From an uncultured Prevotellaceae bacterium (GTDB taxonomy: Bacteria > Bacteroidota > Bacteroidia > Bacteroidales > Bacteroidaceae): DNA of 64,000 nt. How positions within the stretch are numbered: position 1 is the stretch's first letter; each line of letters begins with the position of its first letter. Position numbers and translations under genes: made by a program. The stretch spans positions 1-64,000 of the forward strand of contig CACZDV010000007.1 of NCBI GenBank assembly GCA_902780025.1, written 5' to 3'. This document shows, piece after piece, positions 32,756-40,194 of the stretch. The notes beneath the pieces were generated by a model that saw nothing but the letters and a program-made list of their open reading frames with translations, made no database searches and had not been told where the DNA came from.

Positions 32756-32980
32756 TCAATATTCAATTTTATCCGTTGCTAATTCAAAAATACTTTTATC
32801 AACTAACCTGACGTATTCACGTCCTGCCAAAGCTGCCAAACGGCTATCCTTCTCATAATATTCATAACCCGTTTCCAGACGTTTTTCCATGTTATGAATA
32901 GCTCTGTCAAGATCTTCCTTCACGAGGATAAGCGTGCGCTCGGCTTCTTTCAGTTTCTCAATATACTCTTCTGGTTTCAT
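32756..32980 (-). CDS. Small helical hypothetical protein
   Basis: A 74-residue coiled-coil-like protein from ATG 32980 (MKPEEYIEKLKEAERTLILV). The frame is open to 33301, but the upstream part is antisense-like sequence inside the previous gene. It follows that gene by 4 nt. Function unknown. Confidence 0.62.
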   Translation of the reverse strand: MKPEEYIEKLKEAERTLILVKEDLDRAIHNMEKRLETGYEYYEKDSRLAALAGREYVRLVDKSIFELATDKIEY

Positions 32981-32984
32981 AGCC

Positions 32985-33362
32985 TTACTTCTTTTCGTAG
33001 GTGGTAGTAAGTAATGCGGCCATGTCGCGGAAGCGCTGGTAGTCGTTGTCGGAAATCTGGCCTGCAGCATGTAGGCCGTCAAGAATAAAGAGATAGAGGG
33101 CACGGTGCTTCGGTGTGTCAGTCTGCGTACAGTACATCTGCAGGGCGTTGAACACTTCCTTTGGCATAATGGTTGTCGCCTTCTTGGTAGGGAATGATTC
33201 ACTCCCACTACTACTGGATGATGACGAAGAGGATGACACACTCTCTTGCACCTGCTGGTTTTGTGGCTCTGTGTCGATGCCTGCCACGTCGATGTCTTCA
33301 CTTGCTGCCGCTTCTATCAGTGCGTTGAGTGAACGGCGGCGGGGTTCTTCTTTCTTTGCCAT
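32985..33362 (-). CDS. Probable ParB-like partition partner
   Basis: A 125-residue protein: a basic start (KKEEPRRRSLNALIEAA), a 10-residue serine tract (about 43-52), and a C-terminal helical domain (60-125; KEVFNALQMYCTQTDTPKHR) that could be a small ribbon-helix-helix or tetrahelical unit. It directly follows parA, where small centromere-binding proteins lie in many plasmids. No classical ParB domain is present, so the role is inferred from size and place. Confidence 0.55.
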   Translation of the reverse strand: MAKKEEPRRRSLNALIEAAASEDIDVAGIDTEPQNQQVQESVSSSSSSSSSSGSESFPTKKATTIMPKEVFNALQMYCTQTDTPKHRALYLFILDGLHAAGQISDNDYQRFRDMAALLTTTYEKK

Positions 33363-33399
33363 AATGTGATAACTTCTATTTTGTTTGACATTTAAAACT

Positions 33400-33437
33400 T
33401 GTTATGCAACCGCACAACTATGCGGCTGTGCAGTTAT
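33400..33437. repeat. Centromere-like repeats downstream of parA
   Basis: GTTATGCAACCGCACAACTATGCGGC-type sequence sits between parA and its partner gene. The motif GCAACCGCACAACT recurs exactly at 34747-34760, upstream of parA. Confidence 0.55.
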
Positions 33438-33438
33438 A

Positions 33439-34305
33439 TTACTTTCCCCATTTCTTCAGATATTCGTCTGCAAGTATGATAAAGTCTTCGCTGACATTGC
33501 TCCTGGCGCCACGATAGCTGAAGATGTCGTGGCAGGCATCCGGCGTGGTGTCGTAGCTGCGGTCTTGCGAGTTGGTGATATCGTTAGAGCGACGGATGAC
33601 TGCATTGAACACGTCACCCTGGTCGCGCATGTCGGCCTCCCAGTTCTTTGCATTCTTCAGGCGGCTGTTTACTTTGGTGAGCAATATGCCGTGAATCTGT
33701 AACGTCGGGTTTGAGACTTTCTTAATCTTGATGATCTTTCCGATGGTCTCGACATAGCCGTCCACGGCAAACTGTTCCAATTCAACGGGAATGATAATGC
33801 CGTCGGCTGCGCATACGGCGTTGACCGTGACACGGCTCATGGCTGGCTGGGTGTCGATGAAGATGAAATCAAAGCTGCTCTCCCACTCTGTGAGTCCTTC
33901 GCCGGTGTGGTCGTCGATAGGTTCGGCCAACAAGGCGCGTAAGGCTCTTACTGGGTCTGTCACCTTGTTACTGTTCAGATAGACGTCGGCATCCTCCATC
34001 CATCGTGACGATGGCGTGTAATACAGTCCGATGCTGTTGCGGTAGACGGGAATGTTTGCCCCCTCACATAGTGCTGTGAACATCGTAGGTTCCCCCGGTT
34101 CTTTCTTTGTTCCCTGACGCTTCATATCCCATCCGATACTGGTGGAGAGGTTGCACTGGGGATCCATGTCGATGATAAGAACGCGGTAGCCTCGTTTCAT
34201 AATGGCCACTGCTAAGTTCAATACTGTGGTGGTCTTTCCTGCCCCACCCTTGTTGTTGCTTACGGTCACGATGTGACGCAGATGTGTAGCTTTGTTCTTA
34301 CTCAT
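33439..34305 (-). CDS. parA: ParA partition ATPase
   Basis: A 288-residue ParA of the small plasmid type without an N-terminal HTH extension. It has the deviant Walker A NKGGAGKTT (residues 18-26, with both the signature lysine and the P-loop lysine), the Walker A' region IDMDPQCNLST (45-55), and FIFIDTQPA for Walker B. It positions plasmid copies over the nucleoid for inheritance. The gene lies between repeat clusters and heads an operon of six small genes. A ParA with its own repeats is expected of a phage-plasmid, not of an integrated prophage. Confidence 0.93.
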   Translation of the reverse strand: MSKNKATHLRHIVTVSNNKGGAGKTTTVLNLAVAIMKRGYRVLIIDMDPQCNLSTSIGWDMKRQGTKKEPGEPTMFTALCEGANIPVYRNSIGLYYTPSSRWMEDADVYLNSNKVTDPVRALRALLAEPIDDHTGEGLTEWESSFDFIFIDTQPAMSRVTVNAVCAADGIIIPVELEQFAVDGYVETIGKIIKIKKVSNPTLQIHGILLTKVNSRLKNAKNWEADMRDQGDVFNAVIRRSNDITNSQDRSYDTTPDACHDIFSYRGARSNVSEDFIILADEYLKKWGK

Positions 34306-34360
34306 AGTTTTACTCCTTATAATATTTGTTGTAGCTTAAAATTTTACGATTGTGTAAATG

Positions 34361-34596
34361 TGCGGTTGCATAACTGCAAATATGCAGATATGTGCGGTGT
34401 TGCGTTTGTGCGATTGTGCAGTTGCAAATATACATAATTGTGCAGTGTTGTATTTGTGTGGTTATGCGGTTACAAAATACTGCAATTACACGACCGCACA
34501 ACTGCATAATTATATATAATAGGTATTTAGCCACATAGTTGTGTGGATATGCGGTTTTGTAATTGTGTGGTTGTGCAACTATGCAACTATGCAATA
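34361..34596. repeat. Centromere-like repeat cluster upstream of parA
   Basis: A 236-bp run of diverged short repeats of the type TTGTGCGGTTGCA, TTGTGCAGTTGCA and TGGTTATGCGGTT, with inverted forms such as ACCGCACAACTGC. It lies in the 415-nt leader of parA. Such repeats are the usual binding sites of small ParB-type proteins. Confidence 0.6.
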
Positions 34597-34727
34597 CAGA
34601 TGCACAAAGTGCCTGTGATAGGCTTGTCGATAAAGTGTTCATAATGTGTAGCTTTGTTGCCGACATCTTGCCGCTTGCCCAGGACTGTTGTAGCGGAATC
34701 CTTTCGCATTAGAGCTATCAGCTGGTG

Positions 34728-34758
34728 CAAAGATAGGAAAAGTTTTGCAACCGCACAA
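34728..34758 (-). promoter_or_regulatory. parA promoter
   Basis: Minus strand TTG within GTTGTGCGGTTGC at 34758-34756, about 20 nt, then TATCTTTG (34735-34728). The -33 box lies inside a partition-type repeat, which would allow autoregulation by the partition complex. Confidence 0.6.
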
Positions 34759-34775
34759 CTTTGCAACCGCAAAGT
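34744..34775. repeat. Third partition-type repeat block
   Basis: TTGCAACCGCACAACTTTGCAACCGC, two half-copies overlapping the parA promoter. Confidence 0.55.
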
Positions 34776-34911
34776 CACACAGTTTTAAGTATTATTAACT
34801 AAATAAGCTAATTATCGCCTTTGTCTTATTTGCCCTTGGCTGTCGCCGAGTGCAACCATCGTCTTGGCATAACCATTGAGCAAACTCATGGATTCTGCTC
34901 TCGTCTCAGGA

Positions 34912-34947
34912 TGCCCTTGACGTAGGAATCACATATATGTATCTTAG
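34912..34947 (+). promoter_or_regulatory. Late-type promoter P3 (TGCCCTTGA family)
   Basis: TGCCCTTGA (34912-34920), 19 nt, TATCTTAG (34940-34947). It starts the unit from 34972 to the large terminase. A weaker TGCCCTTGG at 34831-34839 has no matching -7 box. Confidence 0.75.
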
Positions 34948-34971
34948 TGCAAAAGACAAATTCGGCGAATT

Positions 34972-35532
34972 ATGAATAAAGACAATGAAATCAAAATTAA
35001 CGGAAAAACATACGCCCTTGTTCCTGACACAATCGGTGACAGGAGCGAATGTAACCGCTGTGCTTTGAAGGATTATTGCCACGAAGAATGTGAGTATGGC
35101 TTGTGTCAGTATGTATATGGTGTGGATAATGCCCGTGGTAAGGTGTTTGAGGAAATTCCTGACGAAGAGGTGCTGACAGAAAAGGAAGTCTATGACTATT
35201 ATCAGGAACGTAGTGTGAATGCTGGCGAACGTGCTGAATTGTTGGCATGGATGTTTATCGTTATGATGACTGGCGGTTTGATATCTGGCCATGCGTTTCA
35301 GACATTTTCAATTTGTTCTGCACTTGCAGTTATCTATATGCTGCTATCTGTATTGCAAGCCGTTTGGCAGACGTTTACGTCGTGGCTATTCATGCGGCAG
35401 ATTAACCGGCATCAGTTGACACCCAAAGACTGTCCTGCATGGATTGGCTGTGGTGCATGGGCTTTCTTTTGGTTGAAAATGATATCCATCGCATCAGCGG
35501 TTATGTATTTCGCTAAAGCGATATTCTTCTAA
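34972..35532 (+). CDS. Membrane protein with Cys cluster
   Basis: A 186-residue protein. Residues 25-46 carry five cysteines (C27, C30, C36, C40, C45) that could hold zinc. Three or four membrane segments follow (about 89-105, 110-130, 153-168 and 170-185; LLAWMFIVMMTGGLISG). It is the first gene of the late unit and ends at the membrane. A holin-like role is possible from topology and the endolysin further down, but nothing specific supports it. Confidence 0.65.
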   Translation: MNKDNEIKINGKTYALVPDTIGDRSECNRCALKDYCHEECEYGLCQYVYGVDNARGKVFEEIPDEEVLTEKEVYDYYQERSVNAGERAELLAWMFIVMMTGGLISGHAFQTFSICSALAVIYMLLSVLQAVWQTFTSWLFMRQINRHQLTPKDCPAWIGCGAWAFFWLKMISIASAVMYFAKAIFF

Positions 35533-35570
35533 CGAGAGACTGAAAATATCTAATTTTATTTTTTTGAGAT

Positions 35571-35993
35571 ATGACTAAGAAGAAACAAGAGGCGAAAGCC
35601 CCAGAACAGGAGCAGGCCCAAGAGAAGCAGCAAATCGAAAAGGAGTTGCAGCAGCAGGGGATGCAGATGGTGGATGTGCCGAGAGAGCGTGTGCTGGAAG
35701 GTATCAATGAGGCCGTGAAGCAGATGCTGAAAATGATGCGCGATGCCAAGGCAAAATACGGCATCCACTACAACACGAAGAATGATTACGAGGTGTTCCT
35801 CCGACGCTTCGGTACGAACGACGCAGAGACGATCCTGAAGGAGTTCGACCTGATTCGTGCGAAACAGTCGCAGCAGCCGTCGGTAATCCGTAAGGTTATC
35901 AAGCAGCTGGGCGAAAACGCTTTCCGCTATTGCTACATGATGTGGGCAAAGGAACAGCAGGAGATGAAGAAAGAGCAGAAACCAAAAGAGTAA
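35571..35993 (+). CDS. Hypothetical late protein
   Basis: A 140-residue helical protein with a Gln/Glu/Lys-rich start and end and a compact core (GINEAVKQMLKMMRDAKAKY, then EVFLRRFGTNDAETILKEF). Function unknown. It is 38 nt after the membrane protein and 5 nt before the next gene. Confidence 0.68.
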   Translation: MTKKKQEAKAPEQEQAQEKQQIEKELQQQGMQMVDVPRERVLEGINEAVKQMLKMMRDAKAKYGIHYNTKNDYEVFLRRFGTNDAETILKEFDLIRAKQSQQPSVIRKVIKQLGENAFRYCYMMWAKEQQEMKKEQKPKE

Positions 35994-35998
35994 CGACT

Positions 35999-37063
35999 AT
36001 GATTAAGAAGATAAAATTGAGTGAGTACCTCAAGAGGTACGACAATATGGATGCCGGCGAGCGGCTGACAATAGCGAAGCGGGTAGGGGAGTGGTTGCAC
36101 TCCGCTGCAAAGATGCTGCTGAGACGTGCCGAGGAACCGGAGGCGCAGTTGCAGAACGTGATGCAGGTGAGTGGCAGATGGAACGACGAGGAATGCCGCG
36201 CCTGGGAAGAGGGCGCACGATTACTGTCATCGTTCTCGAACATGGCCGACACGTGGCTGCCTGACAGACTGTATGGCAAGGCTGCCTACAGAAGCATCCG
36301 AAGAATGGTGAAGTGCCTGAAGACGATGGGTGAGCCAGACGGGGCAAAGCCTATGGCTCCACAAGGAGAGAACGTAGTTTCAGGTGCCAAGGTTCAGGAT
36401 TCAGGTAAGGCTGGCGTAAAAGCAGCAAAAGAGGAGTCTGCGGCGGGAACCTCTAAGGCAACGCAGACCGTTGGTGCAGGCGTCAAGCCGCAAGGTAACA
36501 AACCCGAGGCAGGCGTGATACCCCGTCCACCTCATATTTCCCAGTACGTGCATATCCTGCCGAAGAAGACGCAGGAGCGTGCGGCCAAGTATGGCGAACT
36601 GATGCGCGCTTTGGAGGAAGCCCGCGAGAATATGCGCCTGCTGTTGAACGACCCGAACGCCAAGAATGCTGACCGCGAGAAGTGGGCAAAGACCGCCACG
36701 AGGATTGACAGTCAGGTAAAGAGCATCCGCAAGGAGCTGGACGCTGAGTGGGCGAAGGCGGTGAAGGCAGGCCGTGTGACAGTCGATGACCTGGGGCAGG
36801 CGCATGTGTTGCCTGCAGGTGAACCAACGGGAACGGAAGTCGAGCTGACGAAAGAGCAGAAGGCGCGCGTAAAACAGTTGCGTAATGCGCTGCGTGACAC
36901 CCGAGGCCCAAAGGAACTTGGCGAGAAGCACGATGCCTACGTAAAGAAGTGGGTGGATAAGTACCGCGAGATGGTGAAGATCGGAGGCCCTGAGACGGTG
37001 ACGGAGGCGGTGGTGAACAGCGCCAAGGTCTATGGCATCGACCTCGACCAGATAAAGGTGTAA
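35999..37063 (+). CDS. Hypothetical late protein with coiled coil
   Basis: A 354-residue protein from ATG 35999 (MIKKIKLSEYLKRYDN). The frame is open to 35930, inside the previous gene. It has a helical N-terminal domain (1-115), a Lys/Ala/Gly-rich linker (120-170) that may be disordered, and a second helical part (180-354) with a coiled coil at about 200-260. It is probably a virion or morphogenesis protein, judged by its operon. Confidence 0.68.
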   Translation: MIKKIKLSEYLKRYDNMDAGERLTIAKRVGEWLHSAAKMLLRRAEEPEAQLQNVMQVSGRWNDEECRAWEEGARLLSSFSNMADTWLPDRLYGKAAYRSIRRMVKCLKTMGEPDGAKPMAPQGENVVSGAKVQDSGKAGVKAAKEESAAGTSKATQTVGAGVKPQGNKPEAGVIPRPPHISQYVHILPKKTQERAAKYGELMRALEEARENMRLLLNDPNAKNADREKWAKTATRIDSQVKSIRKELDAEWAKAVKAGRVTVDDLGQAHVLPAGEPTGTEVELTKEQKARVKQLRNALRDTRGPKELGEKHDAYVKKWVDKYREMVKIGGPETVTEAVVNSAKVYGIDLDQIKV

Positions 37064-37085
37064 CAACACAAAGACAAAAACGACT

Positions 37086-37649
37086 ATGACTTTTCATTCG
37101 ATTGTTAAACAGTGGTGCGAGCGGTATAAGTACATGCGGCACACGAAGGAGAACAAACGCTTCTACCTGACTGACTCGCAGATGGGCGTGGTGGATATGG
37201 CCAAGGATATCAGTAACGCCTTTTCGCCATGCGTGGTGATGGAGAGTGGGGTAGACGGTAGCGGACCTATTGAGTGTCCTGTGCTGAACTACCCGATTTA
37301 CTTCTTTGTCAGAGCCGAGAAGATGGCCGACGGCGACGAGGCTGCTGTGGCGTATGAGACGGCTATGTTCCATGCAAGGAATTTCCTGTCGTGGCTGAAG
37401 AAGAAGCATGATGAGGAGATAGATAACGACATCAAAGGCGATTTCGCGCGCATCAACCTTGACGGTACGTACATCGACATCCTGAGTGTCGGTCCGCTGC
37501 AGAACGGCTGGTTTGCGGTAATGCTACAGTTCCAGCGTGACGAGCCGCTGAACCTCTGCATCGACTGGAACCTGTATCTGACGGACGATGAACTGGAGGC
37601 TCAGAGAGCGCAGTTCGACGACGATGAAGAATGTAACGATTCCGAGTAA
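37086..37649 (+). CDS. Hypothetical late protein, possible neck or tail-terminator type
   Basis: A 187-residue alpha/beta protein with an acidic end (FDDDEECNDSE). Residues 30-150 combine two helices with several strands (INLDGTYIDILSVGPLQNGW and FAVMLQFQRDEPLNLCIDW). The beta-sheet end and size resemble phage neck or tail-terminator proteins, but the match is by shape only. Confidence 0.6.
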   Translation: MTFHSIVKQWCERYKYMRHTKENKRFYLTDSQMGVVDMAKDISNAFSPCVVMESGVDGSGPIECPVLNYPIYFFVRAEKMADGDEAAVAYETAMFHARNFLSWLKKKHDEEIDNDIKGDFARINLDGTYIDILSVGPLQNGWFAVMLQFQRDEPLNLCIDWNLYLTDDELEAQRAQFDDDEECNDSE

Positions 37650-37659
37650 GTTTCCAGAT

Positions 37660-38001
37660 ATGGCACAGAACGACGAAGAGAAAGCGCCGAAGAAGGTGAC
37701 GGACATCGACGCGGTGGATGACAACGTGACGGCGGCGGTGACGGCGTTCAACGAGCGCTGGATGCCGTGGCCGAGGTTTGACATTGGCGTGGAGGTCATG
37801 GACTTGGGACAGTTGCGCGACGCGATGGGACTGCGTGCAAGCATCGACTGGGGCGACCCGTGGCCGTCGGCAGAGAAGCAGCTGCATGACCTGGGTTTCC
37901 GCTGGCAGTCGCTGTCGGGCATGAGGGTGATGTACCTAAAGGAGCGCGACGACTACAAGCCCGATACGGGATGGGAGGAAGCAGAAGAATATATTGATTG
38001 A
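37660..38001 (+). CDS. Hypothetical late protein
   Basis: A 113-residue protein from ATG 37660; an in-frame ATG at 37624 would overlap the previous gene by 26 nt. It is Trp-rich (WPRFDIGVEVMDLGQL, ASIDWGDPWPS). Function unknown. Confidence 0.62.
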   Translation: MAQNDEEKAPKKVTDIDAVDDNVTAAVTAFNERWMPWPRFDIGVEVMDLGQLRDAMGLRASIDWGDPWPSAEKQLHDLGFRWQSLSGMRVMYLKERDDYKPDTGWEEAEEYID

Positions 38002-38059
38002 GGCGCGATTATCGCGACACAATAAACAAAACATTATTAACAAAACACAAAAACAAAAG

Positions 38060-38725
38060 ATGAAAAAGATTCTTTTCTGCATGCTGATGACGATAGTCGT
38101 AGGCATGATGGCATCCTGCAACGGATGCGGCAAGAGTGAGAAACCGCAGGAGAAAGCCGTAGTGGTGGCTGGCAGCGACTATGACGGCGTGGTACAGGAC
38201 TTCACGGCTGGCGTGGCTAACATAGTGGCGCTGCATCGCCAGACGATGTTCAACATGATTGGTGGTACGACCTACGAGTGGCGCAATCTGCAAGTGGTGT
38301 TCAACGATACCATCAAGGCTGAGAACATCGACGACCTGCACATCACTGACATTACTGACGTGTTCTTCTACTGGAATGACGAGGGGCCTCACGTTCAATA
38401 CATCAGTTCTAACGTCAAGAAAGGTACGATTATTCCGCATCCTATCATCGACATCTGGATTGAAGATGACGAGTTGGATAACTGCGAGATTAAGCTGTGG
38501 CCTATGGACGTGCTGAAACGCTTGAAAGAGTGGAACGGTGTCATCCCACCTGCAAATGGCATGGTGCTGCGACTGCCAGTAGGTCCGAGGAACTGTAACG
38601 CTCAGTGGGTGTTGGGAACTATCGGTGATCCCATTTTTATTGATGCGGTGACAGGTGACATTACGGAGTGGTGCCCAGCGTTCCCCATCCCAAACGTAAA
38701 CGGTCCTTTAGGCGAATGGCCCTGA
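38060..38725 (+). CDS. Lipoprotein
   Basis: A 221-residue lipoprotein from ATG 38060: MKKILFCMLMTIVVG leads to the lipobox MMASC, followed by NGCGKSE. The mature part is beta-rich and acidic, without a known domain. The start at 37994 is rejected because the signal peptide begins at 38060. It lies before the endolysin and may act in lysis or in blocking superinfection. Confidence 0.72.
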   Translation: MKKILFCMLMTIVVGMMASCNGCGKSEKPQEKAVVVAGSDYDGVVQDFTAGVANIVALHRQTMFNMIGGTTYEWRNLQVVFNDTIKAENIDDLHITDITDVFFYWNDEGPHVQYISSNVKKGTIIPHPIIDIWIEDDELDNCEIKLWPMDVLKRLKEWNGVIPPANGMVLRLPVGPRNCNAQWVLGTIGDPIFIDAVTGDITEWCPAFPIPNVNGPLGEWP

Positions 38726-38829
38726 TAGAGTAAAAAGTGAAAAGTGAACTTTCCGATTAAGCGAGAGCCATCGTGCTCGCATGAATGGCCCAGCGTGAGG
38801 GAAGTCAACGAAGTTAAGAGTGAAGAATC
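38726..38829 (+). other. Intergenic spacer before the endolysin
   Basis: No reading frame, no strong hairpin and no late-type promoter seen. Confidence 0.4.
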
Positions 38830-39522
38830 ATGGCTACACTTTATAAACTTGGAAGCAGCGGCCCTGTAGTGAAACAGATACAGGGTGCGCTGCACTTGGT
38901 GCAAGACGGGCAGTTTGGCCCACTCACCCGTGAGGCGCTGATGACATGGCAGCGTGAACATAACTTGACGCCAGACGGCATAGCGGGTCCGGCCACTTTG
39001 GCAAAACTGCTTCCGGCGGTTGTCAAACAGGCTTTCAACCTGAAGAAGTCACGCAGGGTGATAACGGATATCGTCATCCATTGTACGGCATCGAGAGAGG
39101 GACAGGCAATGACTGTTGACCAGATTCGTGCCGAACACAAGAAGAACGGCTGGAGCGACATCGGCTACCACTATGTGATAGGACTGAATGGCGAGAAATG
39201 GAACGGACGTGACGTTGACCTGATAGGGGCGCACGTAAACGGGTATAACGCGCATAGCATCGGTATATCATACGTGGGCGGTCTGGAGAACAAGCCAGGC
39301 GTGCCATACAATAAACTGAAGGCAAAGGACACGCGGACGGAGGCTCAGAAGGCGTCTTTGCTCTCGTTGCTGGAAGAGCTGCGTAAGCTATACCCCAAGG
39401 CAAAGATCAGTGGCCACCGCGACTTTTCGCCAGACAAGAACCATAATGGCATTGTCGAGCCGCAGGAGTGGATCAAAAGCTGTCCGAGCTTTGATGCGAA
39501 GAAGGAGTATTCAAGAATTTAG
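38830..39522 (+). CDS. Endolysin: N-acetylmuramoyl-L-alanine amidase
   Basis: A 230-residue enzyme with an N-terminal peptidoglycan-binding domain (residues 5-58, GPVVKQIQGALHLVQDG, GIAGPATLAKLL) and an amidase_2 domain (76-225). Zinc ligands expected in this family fit IVIHCTA (His81), the GYHYVI strand, and SGHRDFSPDKN near 198. It cuts the amide bond between muramic acid and the peptide. No signal peptide is present, so it needs a holin to reach the wall. It lies between a lipoprotein and the terminase genes. Confidence 0.9.
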   Translation: MATLYKLGSSGPVVKQIQGALHLVQDGQFGPLTREALMTWQREHNLTPDGIAGPATLAKLLPAVVKQAFNLKKSRRVITDIVIHCTASREGQAMTVDQIRAEHKKNGWSDIGYHYVIGLNGEKWNGRDVDLIGAHVNGYNAHSIGISYVGGLENKPGVPYNKLKAKDTRTEAQKASLLSLLEELRKLYPKAKISGHRDFSPDKNHNGIVEPQEWIKSCPSFDAKKEYSRI

Positions 39523-39525
39523 ACT

Positions 39526-40194
39526 ATGGCAAACTTCGTGTACAACATACCAGACGAGGTGAAGCGGGGTATTACGCTCCACTTCGAGGCCGACGTGCCT
39601 ATTGTTGACCTTGACATTACCAAACCTCAGAAGGCAAGGCTGACGCGGGTGAAGGCCATCTACATGGCATGGCTACAGAACCCATACGTCAATCCATTGG
39701 AGTTGGCACGTTCGATGCTAAAGGCTGATGACAAGAAATACAAGGATAGAGGCGACCTGCTGACAGCTGCAAAGAAGGATGCTGAGTGGTTTGAATGGAT
39801 TCAGGAACACTTCTTGAAACTGCCGTCGCGCAAGACGCTACAGTATCGTGGCATCCGTACCGCAGAGCGTATGATCTCCACAGGCTTTGACACGGGCAAT
39901 ATGACCATTGTTGACATGGGCCTTAAACAACAGTACAAATACGGTGGACTTGACCGCGAGGAGGAAGACCCGAACCGCATCAGCGAGGCTTCCTATACTG
40001 AATTGATTCCGACTACCGACGTGACGAAGGTAGACCCGACCAGAAAGCGCGTCAGTGCAGAACGCCGTTTGGAACTGGCTACAAAGTGGGGCGCACATAT
40101 TGACGAGCACGGACTTGTTGTTGACAAGGACGGAAAGGCCATCGGAGAATCACAGCAACCTGCAGCACAGGAAATGAAAGAGGAGGAAGAATAA
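39526..40194 (+). CDS. Probable small terminase subunit
   Basis: A 222-residue protein directly before the large terminase, its stop overlapping that start by 1 nt. Residues 35-75 are helical with a possible DNA-binding unit (LTRVKAIYMAWLQNPYVNPL), and the C-terminus is acidic (QEMKEEEE). Position, size and the DNA-binding-like helix pair point to the small subunit. Family evidence is weak. Confidence 0.6.
   Translation: MANFVYNIPDEVKRGITLHFEADVPIVDLDITKPQKARLTRVKAIYMAWLQNPYVNPLELARSMLKADDKKYKDRGDLLTAAKKDAEWFEWIQEHFLKLPSRKTLQYRGIRTAERMISTGFDTGNMTIVDMGLKQQYKYGGLDREEEDPNRISEASYTELIPTTDVTKVDPTRKRVSAERRLELATKWGAHIDEHGLVVDKDGKAIGESQQPAAQEMKEEEE

Noticed and set aside
34831..34839. Eighth copy of the late promoter (TGCCCTTGG)
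   Set aside because: No TAnnTTTG-like box lies 19 nt downstream, and one base of the nine differs.
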